Source: Vibrio salinus (GTDB lineage Bacteria > Pseudomonadota > Gammaproteobacteria > Enterobacterales > Vibrionaceae). From it: 64,000 bases of DNA. The stretch covers positions 930,001 to 994,000 of the forward strand of contig NZ_JAJSDZ010000010.1 in assembly GCF_021272385.1 (NCBI RefSeq), given 5' to 3'. This document shows, piece after piece, positions 53,174 to 60,170 of this stretch (position 1 is its first letter; each line of letters begins with the position of its first letter). Under the pieces are notes generated by a model. That model was not told the DNA's origin. It did not search any database and worked only from the letters and a program-made list of their open reading frames with translations. The translations under genes were made by a program, and so were the position numbers.

Positions 53174-53758
53174 ATGGATCATGTAATAAAAGATGTTGTG
53201 GATAATATCAATGCGACTGCAGCAGCACTGGAACAACATTTAAAGGTAAACACGCCCGTAATTAATCCAGAGAAAAACGGAATCCAAGAAGCGAATCTCA
53301 CTTTTCATTTTGCATCTCAGTGTCTACAAAAAAGCTGGCTAATTTACCCAGAGGCTAGCAACTTTAGTGTTGATGGTAGGCCAAAATCACGCAAGAAACA
53401 CGCGAGAGTTGATTTACATGTGATTGTAGAAAATCGCTTTATTATGACTGTGGAAGCGAAAAAGTTTTTTGATATAGACTCAGGTAATGGACTAATTGAA
53501 GATTTTAAGAGGGCTCAGTCAATCAAGTATGAACATCGCTTTGATGAACTGCCTCATTATATTTTACTATTAGCTATCACTGAAAAGGATAATTGGGAAG
53601 GGTGGTGGCGAGATAGTCAAATCGACGAGAATAGCTCTGAGACTTGGAAAGATCTTTCTCAAATTCTCGAAAGTGAAGGTATTGTGAGATCGTCTTTAGC
53701 GATCGATGACAATAGAAAGAAACATTACTTATTATATGCTCTTAAGCAAACACGTTAA
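53174..53758 (+). CDS. PD-(D/E)XK-like nuclease, cargo of the insertion
   Basis: This 194-residue protein contains KKHARVDLHVIVENRFIMTVEAKKFFD, the Asp ... Glu-x-Lys arrangement of a PD-(D/E)XK nuclease core (about residues 90-115), preceded by an N-terminal helical part with a plausible motif Glu. It resembles orphan restriction-type or defence nucleases but no family was named. The ATG at 53174 (TAGGA ahead) is preferred; the frame is open from 53072. It is the only gene of the inserted element. Confidence 0.6.
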   Translation: MDHVIKDVVDNINATAAALEQHLKVNTPVINPEKNGIQEANLTFHFASQCLQKSWLIYPEASNFSVDGRPKSRKKHARVDLHVIVENRFIMTVEAKKFFDIDSGNGLIEDFKRAQSIKYEHRFDELPHYILLLAITEKDNWEGWWRDSQIDENSSETWKDLSQILESEGIVRSSLAIDDNRKKHYLLYALKQTR

Positions 53759-53851
53759 TGTCCAATTGTGAGTTACGATATCAGCAGGCCTACTGTGTGA
53801 TCTAGTCGTGACCAACCAGCGGATATGTAAGATCGAGTATAAGTTACTACA

Positions 53852-53970
53852 AGTAATATGTCTTTGTCGTTGTGCCACTGCATTTCAGAAAAATTGTTGA
53901 TGGTATAGCTTTTGATTTTTCTTAAATGATCCTGAGCTGATTTACTTAGTTTGTATTTACTCTTTTGCAT
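53852..53970 (-). pseudogene. parE: 5' part of the interrupted parE-type toxin gene
   Basis: The first 40 codons (MQKSKYKLSKSAQDHLRKIK ... NNFSEMQWHNDKDILL) match the ParE N-terminus. Beyond the AGTAATATG repeat the frame runs into inserted DNA and stops at 53773. The gene begins 6 bp after the Phd-type antitoxin, the normal antitoxin-toxin order. Confidence 0.8.
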
Positions 53971-53976
53971 AATGGG

Positions 53977-54219
53977 TTACAAGGTGCTTAAGAAATCTTC
54001 ACCATCAACTACATTCTCTTGTGCCAAGTCCTGTTTGGCTGACTCGAAACAATGTTTAAGGTAATCGGCTTTCATTGCCTCTAGCTCTTCATAGTCTTTG
54101 ATAGACATGACTACCACGGTATCTTTACTGTTTTTGCTAATCTTCACTGGCTCACGTTGGGCGCTAAGAAGGAGTTCACCAAAGTTACGCTTGGCATCAT
54201 TTGCTGTTAATGTGTGCAT
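53977..54219 (-). CDS. Phd/YefM-family antitoxin
   Basis: This 80-residue protein has the Phd N-terminal DNA-binding fold (HTLTANDAKRNFGELLLSAQREPVKISKNSKDTVVVMSIKDYEELEAM) and a C-terminal toxin-wrapping tail. It should neutralise and autoregulate the downstream parE-type toxin, which is now broken, so the antitoxin is an orphan. The ATG at 54219 with GGAG seven bases ahead is chosen over a TTG two codons upstream. Confidence 0.87.
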   Translation of the reverse strand: MHTLTANDAKRNFGELLLSAQREPVKISKNSKDTVVVMSIKDYEELEAMKADYLKHCFESAKQDLAQENVVDGEDFLSTL

Positions 54220-54313
54220 GTTCAATCTCCAAATCTGGAATTACAGTAAGATTATAGTTGATCGCATGAAATGGTTAATTTAATTAAATCGTGCGATTTG
54301 TATGAAAAGTCAA

Positions 54314-54340
54314 CTAACAAACAATCGGTCAAATTGACTG
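54314..54340 (+). repeat. attC-like half site at the right edge of foreign DNA
   Basis: CTAACAAACAATCGGTCAAATTGACTG begins like an attC left arm (TAACAA box). No right arm follows. It marks the probable right limit of the cassette material before the phage lysis genes. Confidence 0.4.
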
Positions 54341-54491
54341 CAACGATCAGCATTTTGGTGGTGGTATTCAGCCTCAGCCCGTCGAGAAATGTGATATATA
54401 ATGGGATAAAAAGTTTTATTCGCAACGAGTTTTGTGTGTTAATATAACCACAATTGGAGTTTTACACTTAAAATTCTAAAATTCATTTCAT

Positions 54492-54524
54492 AAGCCGCTG
54501 GTTTCACGACCGGCGGCTTTTTTA
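54492..54524 (+). terminator. Terminator before the lysis genes
   Basis: AAGCCGCTGGT/ACCGGCGGCTT (one mismatch) is followed by TTTTTT. It lies upstream of holin, where antitermination by Q would be required for late expression. Confidence 0.85.
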
Positions 54525-54557
54525 TTTCCCAAAGAAAAAACATTTAGGACACCCGTC

Positions 54558-54776
54558 ATGGGGGTGGATATGCGTATGTCTGACAAAATATCAAGCGCCG
54601 TCTCATATTCGTGGAATGCTGCCTTTGCATGGCTCGTAGGAATTTTCTCATGGCTCGGTGCAATAACGCCGGACTGGTGGACTGTGATTATCTGCTTTCT
54701 TGGAACGATTTTTACTGGCTGGATGAATTGGCACTGGAAGAAAAAAACTTTTGAGCGTGGAGAAGCGGATCAATGA
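54558..54776 (+). CDS. Phage holin
   Basis: This 72-residue protein has two hydrophobic helices (about residues 19-35 and 40-58, AFAWLVGIFSWLGAI and WTVIICFLGTIFTGW) and a charged C-terminus, the class II holin pattern. AGGA lies eight bases before the ATG. It overlaps the endolysin by four bases (ATGA). It permeabilises the inner membrane, or releases the SAR endolysin by depolarising it. Confidence 0.8.
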   Translation: MGVDMRMSDKISSAVSYSWNAAFAWLVGIFSWLGAITPDWWTVIICFLGTIFTGWMNWHWKKKTFERGEADQ

Positions 54777-55345
54777 GCCGGGTAAAAACGGTCACATGCT
54801 CTGTCATGGCGATTATTGCGGTTGTCATCGGTTCTCATTCAGTAACAGATAAAAACAAACCGGTTGGTGATGTTGTAATCAGTGGTGAGAAAATCGGCAC
54901 GCTGTTTATTTCAGAACAAGCATTAGAGCTGATCGGCAATGCTGAATCATGCCGCCGTAGTCCGTACAAATGTCCTGCTGGCTTGGATACTGATGGTATT
55001 GGGAACACCCACAACGTAACCCGGGAATCGAAAACAGATGAACAGATCGCAATTGATTGGGTTAGAAACAATATCAGGGCGCAAGATTGCCTTAAATCAT
55101 CCGTTGATATTTCTCTTTTAACACAGGGCCAGAAAGATGCATTTGTGTCTTTTATCTTTAATACCGGTTGTACTCGCTTTAAGAAAAACGGAAACGGAAC
55201 CTACACCCGTATTTACAAAAAACTAGTGGCCCATAAATTCACAGCTGCCTGTGGAGAGCTGAAATACTGGGTTTATGGCGCTGGTAAAAAATTACCAGGT
55301 TTAGTTACCAGACGAAGCAAAGAGACTGCCTTATGTCTTCAATAA
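54773..55345 (+). CDS. SAR endolysin, GH24 lysozyme (P1 Lyz-like)
   Basis: This 190-residue muramidase has an N-terminal signal-arrest-release helix (about residues 8-22, weakly hydrophobic, with Cys9) and catalytic Glu58-x8-Cys67-x5-Thr73. Cys60 and Cys67 are spaced as Cys44/Cys51 in P1 Lyz, where disulfide exchange with a SAR Cys activates the enzyme on membrane release. The same mechanism is therefore likely here. It overlaps holin and Rz. Confidence 0.9.
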   Translation: MSRVKTVTCSVMAIIAVVIGSHSVTDKNKPVGDVVISGEKIGTLFISEQALELIGNAESCRRSPYKCPAGLDTDGIGNTHNVTRESKTDEQIAIDWVRNNIRAQDCLKSSVDISLLTQGQKDAFVSFIFNTGCTRFKKNGNGTYTRIYKKLVAHKFTAACGELKYWVYGAGKKLPGLVTRRSKETALCLQ

Positions 55346-55806
55346 AATTTAAAGTGATCGGTACGGCGATTTGTACCATTACGTTTTTGCTGCTCATTAT
55401 GCTGTATATGTATGAACGGGGCCGGGCTAACAGTCTGGAAGAGAAATATAAAAACGCTCAGTCACAGATTACTGCATTAGCTGACACAGCTAAGAAGCAG
55501 AAGTTGTTAATTGCTGACTTTTCCGCATTGAGTAAGCAGCATGCAGAGGAAATGACAAATGCACGTAATAAAATCGACGAGCTTGAGTCTGGCCTTGCTG
55601 ACAGCACTAAACGGTTGCGGGTCAACGCAGTATGTCCAGAGCTGTCCGAAGCCGGTACCACCGGAAGCGTGGGCCATGCAGCAACCGCCCGACTTACTGA
55701 CGCCGCTCAGCAAAATTATCTCCGTCTCAGACGAAAAATCGAAGAAGTAAACGGGCAAGTCAGTTATTTGCAGAACTACATAAAAACCCAGTGTTTAAGA
55801 TTTTGA
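55333..55806 (+). CDS. Rz-like inner-membrane spanin
   Basis: This 157-residue protein has an N-terminal membrane anchor (about residues 8-26) and a long periplasmic coiled coil, the i-spanin design. It overlaps the endolysin stop and encloses the Rz1 gene in another frame. It completes lysis by fusing inner and outer membranes with Rz1. Confidence 0.85.
   Translation: MSSIKFKVIGTAICTITFLLLIMLYMYERGRANSLEEKYKNAQSQITALADTAKKQKLLIADFSALSKQHAEEMTNARNKIDELESGLADSTKRLRVNAVCPELSEAGTTGSVGHAATARLTDAAQQNYLRLRRKIEEVNGQVSYLQNYIKTQCLRF
55559..55750 (+). CDS. Rz1-like outer-membrane spanin lipoprotein (nested)
   Basis: This 63-residue ORF lies wholly inside Rz in the +1 frame. It has a signal peptide with lipobox ALNGC (Cys20) and a Pro-rich mature part (CPKPVPPEAW). 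This is the lambda-type Rz/Rz1 nested arrangement. Confidence 0.85.
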   Translation: MHVIKSTSLSLALLTALNGCGSTQYVQSCPKPVPPEAWAMQQPPDLLTPLSKIISVSDEKSKK

Positions 55807-55818
55807 GTAGTCCGGATT

Positions 55819-56867
55819 ATGGCAAAAAACGACTGGAACGCACTACAGAGTCAGTTTGAAAATGATACTGCAAAGTCTGGAATATCACCAAAAGACTGGT
55901 GTGAAGCTAAGGGGCTAAATTATCAGACTGCACGAAGATATATAAAAGTGCGCAAAACTGCGCAAAATGTAAAAAAAAAACTGCGCAAAATAAGAAGAAT
56001 GCGCAGAAATCAACATCAAGAAAATCAAAAGTAATTAATTCGGATAATTCCTCTCAACCCAACAACACCAACGCCTCCCTGCCACCAGCAAACACCGAGA
56101 AACGGAACACCGATGAAGATCACGCAGAATTTGCGCAGAAATGTGCGCACGATGGCTGTGGGGAAAGGGATGAGGGTGAACAAAGTGCGCAGAAAAAATG
56201 CGCAAAAATTGGAAGTAATGCGCAAAAAAGTGAAGGTGAAAGTGCGCAAAAACTTGGAGGAAATGCGCAAACTGCGCAGTTTGATAGCGGTGGAAATTCC
56301 GGTGGAAGAGATGACCGGGGATGGTTCAAAAGAGGTAATCAGGTTGCTGTAGGGAACAGTGGAAATCCAGATCCCGAAAATCAGTTTCAGGAAGGTAATC
56401 AGTTCGGAAGAACAAGCGGAATCTATTCGAGGTTCTTCCCGGAAGAGAAACAAACACTTTTTGAATTCAGTGAACTTGCAACACTCGAAGATGAACTTGC
56501 ACTGACAAGGGCCAGGCTTCAATCCGGTATAGAGTTCTTAAATCGTCTTACTGATGACATCGTTGATGCTACCGCGATGGAAGAGAAGATAAAACTCTAT
56601 GAGCAGTACCAGAAAACAGAGATGCGAATGGATGTTCTTACCGGGCGCATTGAATCCATTACCAGAACACTTTCTAACTTACGTATTGATGGTGTCAGTG
56701 AGCACAAGATTGTGGCTGATACCAAACGTATTATAAATGCTTCCCGAAAACTTGGCCTTGAAGCCGATGAACTACAGAACAAAGGTAAAGGCGATGATAC
56801 GCCAATTTCAGATATCGTTTCAGATATTCAATCAATGAGTCATACGGGATTAATGAGCAAGGGTTAG
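55819..56867 (+). CDS. Terminase small subunit, in two frames joined at an A10 tract
   Basis: The first frame encodes a DNA-binding N-terminus (AKNDWNALQSQFENDTAKSGISPKDWCEAKGLNYQTARRYIKV) and stops at 56034. A -1 shift at AAAAAAAAAA (55971-55980) enters a frame open without interruption to 56867, giving about 349 residues with AQ-rich repeats, a disordered Gly/Asn/Gln region and a C-terminal coiled coil (LATLEDELALTRARL ... MRMDVLTGRIES). The position just before terL supports terminase. The shift could be programmed slippage, a mutation or a homopolymer error. Confidence 0.65.
55949..56278 (+). repeat. Twelve TGCGCA repeats in the small terminase gene, candidate pac site
   Basis: TGCGCA (usually with AAAA or GAAA after it) starts at 55949, 55959, 55982, 56000, 56132, 56144, 56186, 56199, 56219, 56243, 56264 and 56273. 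Most encode Ala-Gln, but three copies near the start are in other frames and still keep the hexamer, hinting at DNA-level selection. Packaging signals often lie inside the small terminase gene. Confidence 0.5.
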
Positions 56868-56869
56868 TT

Positions 56870-58471
56870 ATGATTTACAATTTACGGCATTTGACAAACA
56901 ACATGACCGCAAAGCAGGTCGCCAATGCGTTAAGAAAAACGGAAAAGGATTGGCGGGGAATGGGACAGGGAATGACGCTTGCTATTCAGGGATTTAACGG
57001 AGGCACATCCACTCATTCAAGAACCTGCAGAACCCGCCATCACTCTAAAGTGCGATTTAGAAAAGTGAGAGCAGTTATTCCGACGTTTTATTTAACTGGC
57101 AATCCGATAAAGGATACGGACATTGCTAATGATTTAAACTTTCAGGTCGGTATTGAATCGAAATTTAAAGAGTCATTAACCGGGATTAGTCCCCGCATTA
57201 TGTTTAAGTTTGGTGGCGATGAGGTTGCTAAATATCTAAACGAATCAGCCCCGGAGACGGGTTATATTATCTCGGATGTTTTGGATTTAAATGGATATAT
57301 AGAGCCGGATCAGGATTTCGGGTTGTGGACAACCGTTGAGGCTCCGAACAGTGATTCAAACGCATTGCCGTACACTAAGAAAGGATCAAGTCACCTTCAG
57401 CGTTATGAAGGGGTGATTCAGAATGACACTGGCAATATTGAAAATGATTTAGCAAGAAGTGCCTCTGAAATACCGGCATTTACCAAAGTGCAAACCGGTG
57501 AAACAACGTGGTTCGCTCCGTGTTTCTTACTTATCTACACAGACAGTGCTAACCCGTTCGTTGTTGATATTGGTTCATCTTCATCATACGGCGTCGGTGA
57601 AGGTACTGCCGGCTCTCTTGAATACGGTGATTCTCGCGGGAGTCTTTTGGGTAACTCCGGATTCTTTGAAAGGCCGCTTGATGAAGAACTCGGATGGTCA
57701 TATGTGAATTTTTCAAAGGGCTCCGATGGCAATAAGTATCTACGTGATCCGGAAAACTGGAAGTATCGGAAACAGCTACTACAACTTGCCAATCCGACTC
57801 ACGTTATCAACTCAAACATCAGTAATGATATCTCAGCCGATACGGACACACTGTCTGGCAGAAGCAGTAGTACAGCTTACGAATATCTTGATACAAAAAC
57901 CTTTGATAACCGGGTATGGATTTGTATTCGTCCTGGGACAACAGCGAGCAGTCAGCCTGAATCATTAGGTGATATTGAAAATGGAGAGCATCCGGTTGTC
58001 GTTGACGGTAGTTGTACCTGGCAATACCTTGGCTCACTTAAAGATGATGATGGTAATACTCTAAGCTCAGAGGTAAGGCGGTGTTATCTGGACTTCCAAT
58101 TTGCAGTACAGGTAAATCATCAAATAAAAGAAGCGGTAGGCGTTCCCGTTTACCAGATGGTCTGTAACCCGAAAACGAATTCAACGGATGATTGGGCCAC
58201 AGTAGAAAACCAGACACCTCGCAATGGATGGGGCGATAAAAGCTCAAGACGGGGCCGGGTGAATGAGCTCATAAGGGAAAATCTTTATATCATGTCCACC
58301 GATGAATATGTGGACCCAAATCCTACCTATGAGCTCGAATATCCTTTAAGCGAAACCTCTATCTGGAAATTTCTTAATGCCACTACAGACGGTACCCATT
58401 TAAACAGCTTTGGGTACAGCTCAGGACAGAAAGGAATGGCAGAAGAAATCAAATCTAAAATAATTCAATAA
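56870..58471 (+). CDS. Hypothetical phage protein with SGNH-hydrolase-like domain
   Basis: This 533-residue protein has an N-terminal region (1-225) that is not recognised. Residues about 230-533 carry the SGNH blocks in order: block I VVDIGSSSSYGVGEG (Ser in GSS instead of GDS), block II Gly in VNFSKGSDG, block III Asn319 in NISND, and block V Asp507-x-x-His510 in DGTHLNSFG. It could be a virion esterase that deacetylates surface polysaccharide. It sits between the two terminase genes, unusual for such an enzyme. Confidence 0.6.
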   Translation: MIYNLRHLTNNMTAKQVANALRKTEKDWRGMGQGMTLAIQGFNGGTSTHSRTCRTRHHSKVRFRKVRAVIPTFYLTGNPIKDTDIANDLNFQVGIESKFKESLTGISPRIMFKFGGDEVAKYLNESAPETGYIISDVLDLNGYIEPDQDFGLWTTVEAPNSDSNALPYTKKGSSHLQRYEGVIQNDTGNIENDLARSASEIPAFTKVQTGETTWFAPCFLLIYTDSANPFVVDIGSSSSYGVGEGTAGSLEYGDSRGSLLGNSGFFERPLDEELGWSYVNFSKGSDGNKYLRDPENWKYRKQLLQLANPTHVINSNISNDISADTDTLSGRSSSTAYEYLDTKTFDNRVWICIRPGTTASSQPESLGDIENGEHPVVVDGSCTWQYLGSLKDDDGNTLSSEVRRCYLDFQFAVQVNHQIKEAVGVPVYQMVCNPKTNSTDDWATVENQTPRNGWGDKSSRRGRVNELIRENLYIMSTDEYVDPNPTYELEYPLSETSIWKFLNATTDGTHLNSFGYSSGQKGMAEEIKSKIIQ

Positions 58472-58505
58472 TATCAACCGCTCTGCGAAAGGCAGGGCTT
58501 TACTT

Positions 58506-60170
58506 ATGACTGATAATGAATTGGATGGTATCGCGTATATTGAGTCCAGATTGTCTGATAAGTGGTGGCGACTGGATAATCTGTACATGATAGAGAACGA
58601 GCAGGGGGAACTTGTTCGTTTTCGTTTAAGGCCAGCGCAAAAGCTACTGTTTCAGATGATGTGGTATCTCAACATCATTCTAAAAGCCCGGCAGTTGGGA
58701 TTCTCTACCGCCATTGATATTTACCTGCTTGATGAGGCGCTGTTCAATGAGAATTTGAAGTGTGGGATCATTGCCCAGGATAAGAATGCGGCCGGGGAGA
58801 TATTCAGGACCAAGATAGAGATCCCCTTTGATAATTTGCCGCCCTGGCTAAAAACAAAATTCAATATTAAGTCGCGTCGTTCAGGTTCAACCGGAGGCGC
58901 GATTTTTTTTGAGCATGGTTCGAGCATTCAGGTTGCTACTTCGTTTCGTTCCGGGACGGTTCAACGGTTACATATCTCTGAGCATGGAAAGATATGCGCC
59001 AAATACCCGGAGAAAGCAAAGGAAGTGCGTACCGGTACGCTTAATGCGATTCATGAAGGATGTATTGCTTTCATTGAGTCTACTGCAGAAGGTGTCGGCG
59101 GTGATTTTCACAGTATGTCCATGCGATCAATGGAGCTGTCACGGAGCCAGGCAGAGTTAGCAAAGCTTGAATGGAAGTTTCACTTCTTTGCTTGGTGGCA
59201 GGATCCAAAGTATCGCGCACCGGTTCCTAATCGAGGATTGATACTCAGTAAGCTGCAGAAGGAATATTTTGAGGCGGTTGAGAAAGCTATGGACATGACG
59301 CTTTCGGACGAGCAGAAGCAATGGTATGTGCTCAAAGAAGCGGATCAGGGGGAAGAGATGAAACAGGAATTCCCCTCAACACCATTGGAAGCCTTTCTTG
59401 TTTCGGGTCGACGGGTATTTAACGCCATTGATGCGATGAATGCGGAATCGGAATGTGAAGCACCCTTAATTGTGTATGACATAGAGCCCATTACCGGCGC
59501 TAAAACCAAAATGTCTAAGCCGGATAAACTGGATGAGCAGGGACAAAGAACGCTTCATAACATGCTGCTTGTCTGGGAATTGCCGGATGACGATGAGGAT
59601 TATGCTATCGGCGTTGATATTGCTGAAGGGTTGGAGCATGGTGACCGGTCAAGTATTGACATCGTGAAGAAATCAACCGGCGAACAGGTTGCTCACTGGT
59701 TCGGTCATATCGACGTAGAACTATTGGCACATTTAACCGCTCACATCGGGAAATGGTACAACAAGGCTTACATCGGGCCGGAGCGAAATAACCATGGTCA
59801 TGCGTTCATTCTCAAACTCAAAGACATTTATCCAGGTAACCGCATTTATGCAGAGCAGTATATTGATCGGGAAGATGAAGACGAGACGGTGAAACTTGGC
59901 TGGCTGACAACCAGACATTCCAAACCCATTCTTACCGAAGGATTTAAGACCCTGCTTAAAAATGGTATTTCAGGTGTCCGCTGGGTTGGAACCGCAAGCG
60001 AGATACACACGTATGTTTACGACAAGAAAGGCAGCATGAACGCTCAGGAAGGATGCTTTGATGATCAACTGATGAGCTACATGATTGCACAGGAAATGCG
60101 AGCAAGAATGCCAGTACGCATTAAGAAAGAAGACAAGCCCCGTGAAAAACGACACTGGATGACACGTTAA
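58506..60170 (+). CDS. Terminase large subunit
   Basis: This 554-residue protein has an N-terminal ATPase with a Walker A-like KARQLGFST (60-68) and Walker B-like LHISEHGK (155-162). A C-terminal RNase H-type nuclease includes AIGVDIAEGLEHGDRS, GPERNNHGHAFI and DDQLMSYMIA for metal binding. It cuts concatemers and pumps DNA into the prohead. The stop overlaps the portal start (TAATG). Confidence 0.93.
   Translation: MTDNELDGIAYIESRLSDKWWRLDNLYMIENEQGELVRFRLRPAQKLLFQMMWYLNIILKARQLGFSTAIDIYLLDEALFNENLKCGIIAQDKNAAGEIFRTKIEIPFDNLPPWLKTKFNIKSRRSGSTGGAIFFEHGSSIQVATSFRSGTVQRLHISEHGKICAKYPEKAKEVRTGTLNAIHEGCIAFIESTAEGVGGDFHSMSMRSMELSRSQAELAKLEWKFHFFAWWQDPKYRAPVPNRGLILSKLQKEYFEAVEKAMDMTLSDEQKQWYVLKEADQGEEMKQEFPSTPLEAFLVSGRRVFNAIDAMNAESECEAPLIVYDIEPITGAKTKMSKPDKLDEQGQRTLHNMLLVWELPDDDEDYAIGVDIAEGLEHGDRSSIDIVKKSTGEQVAHWFGHIDVELLAHLTAHIGKWYNKAYIGPERNNHGHAFILKLKDIYPGNRIYAEQYIDREDEDETVKLGWLTTRHSKPILTEGFKTLLKNGISGVRWVGTASEIHTYVYDKKGSMNAQEGCFDDQLMSYMIAQEMRARMPVRIKKEDKPREKRHWMTR

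Larger units (their letters stand above)
52760..53851. mobile_element. 1.09-kb non-autonomous insertion in parE
   Basis: The element is flanked by 9-bp direct repeats AGTAATATG (52751-52759 and 53852-53860), fitting a target-site duplication. Its ends share imperfect inverted similarity: outer TAGT..CTTA..ATCT..CAT..CG, and an inner GACTAGATC-NN-ACAG at about 52801 and about 53808. It has no transposase. It carries one gene, the nuclease-like ORF at 53174-53758, and a perfect 13-bp hairpin. Family not identified. Confidence 0.7.

Noticed and set aside
53042..53174. GCTTGTTAGCGC before the nuclease gene as an attC right end
   Set aside because: No matching left arm was found upstream within normal attC length; the segment lies inside the inserted element.
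56025..56522. 165-aa open frame on the minus strand
   Set aside because: It is antisense to the frameshifted small terminase and its composition mirrors the TGCGCA repeats and poly-A; no ribosome-binding site or family.
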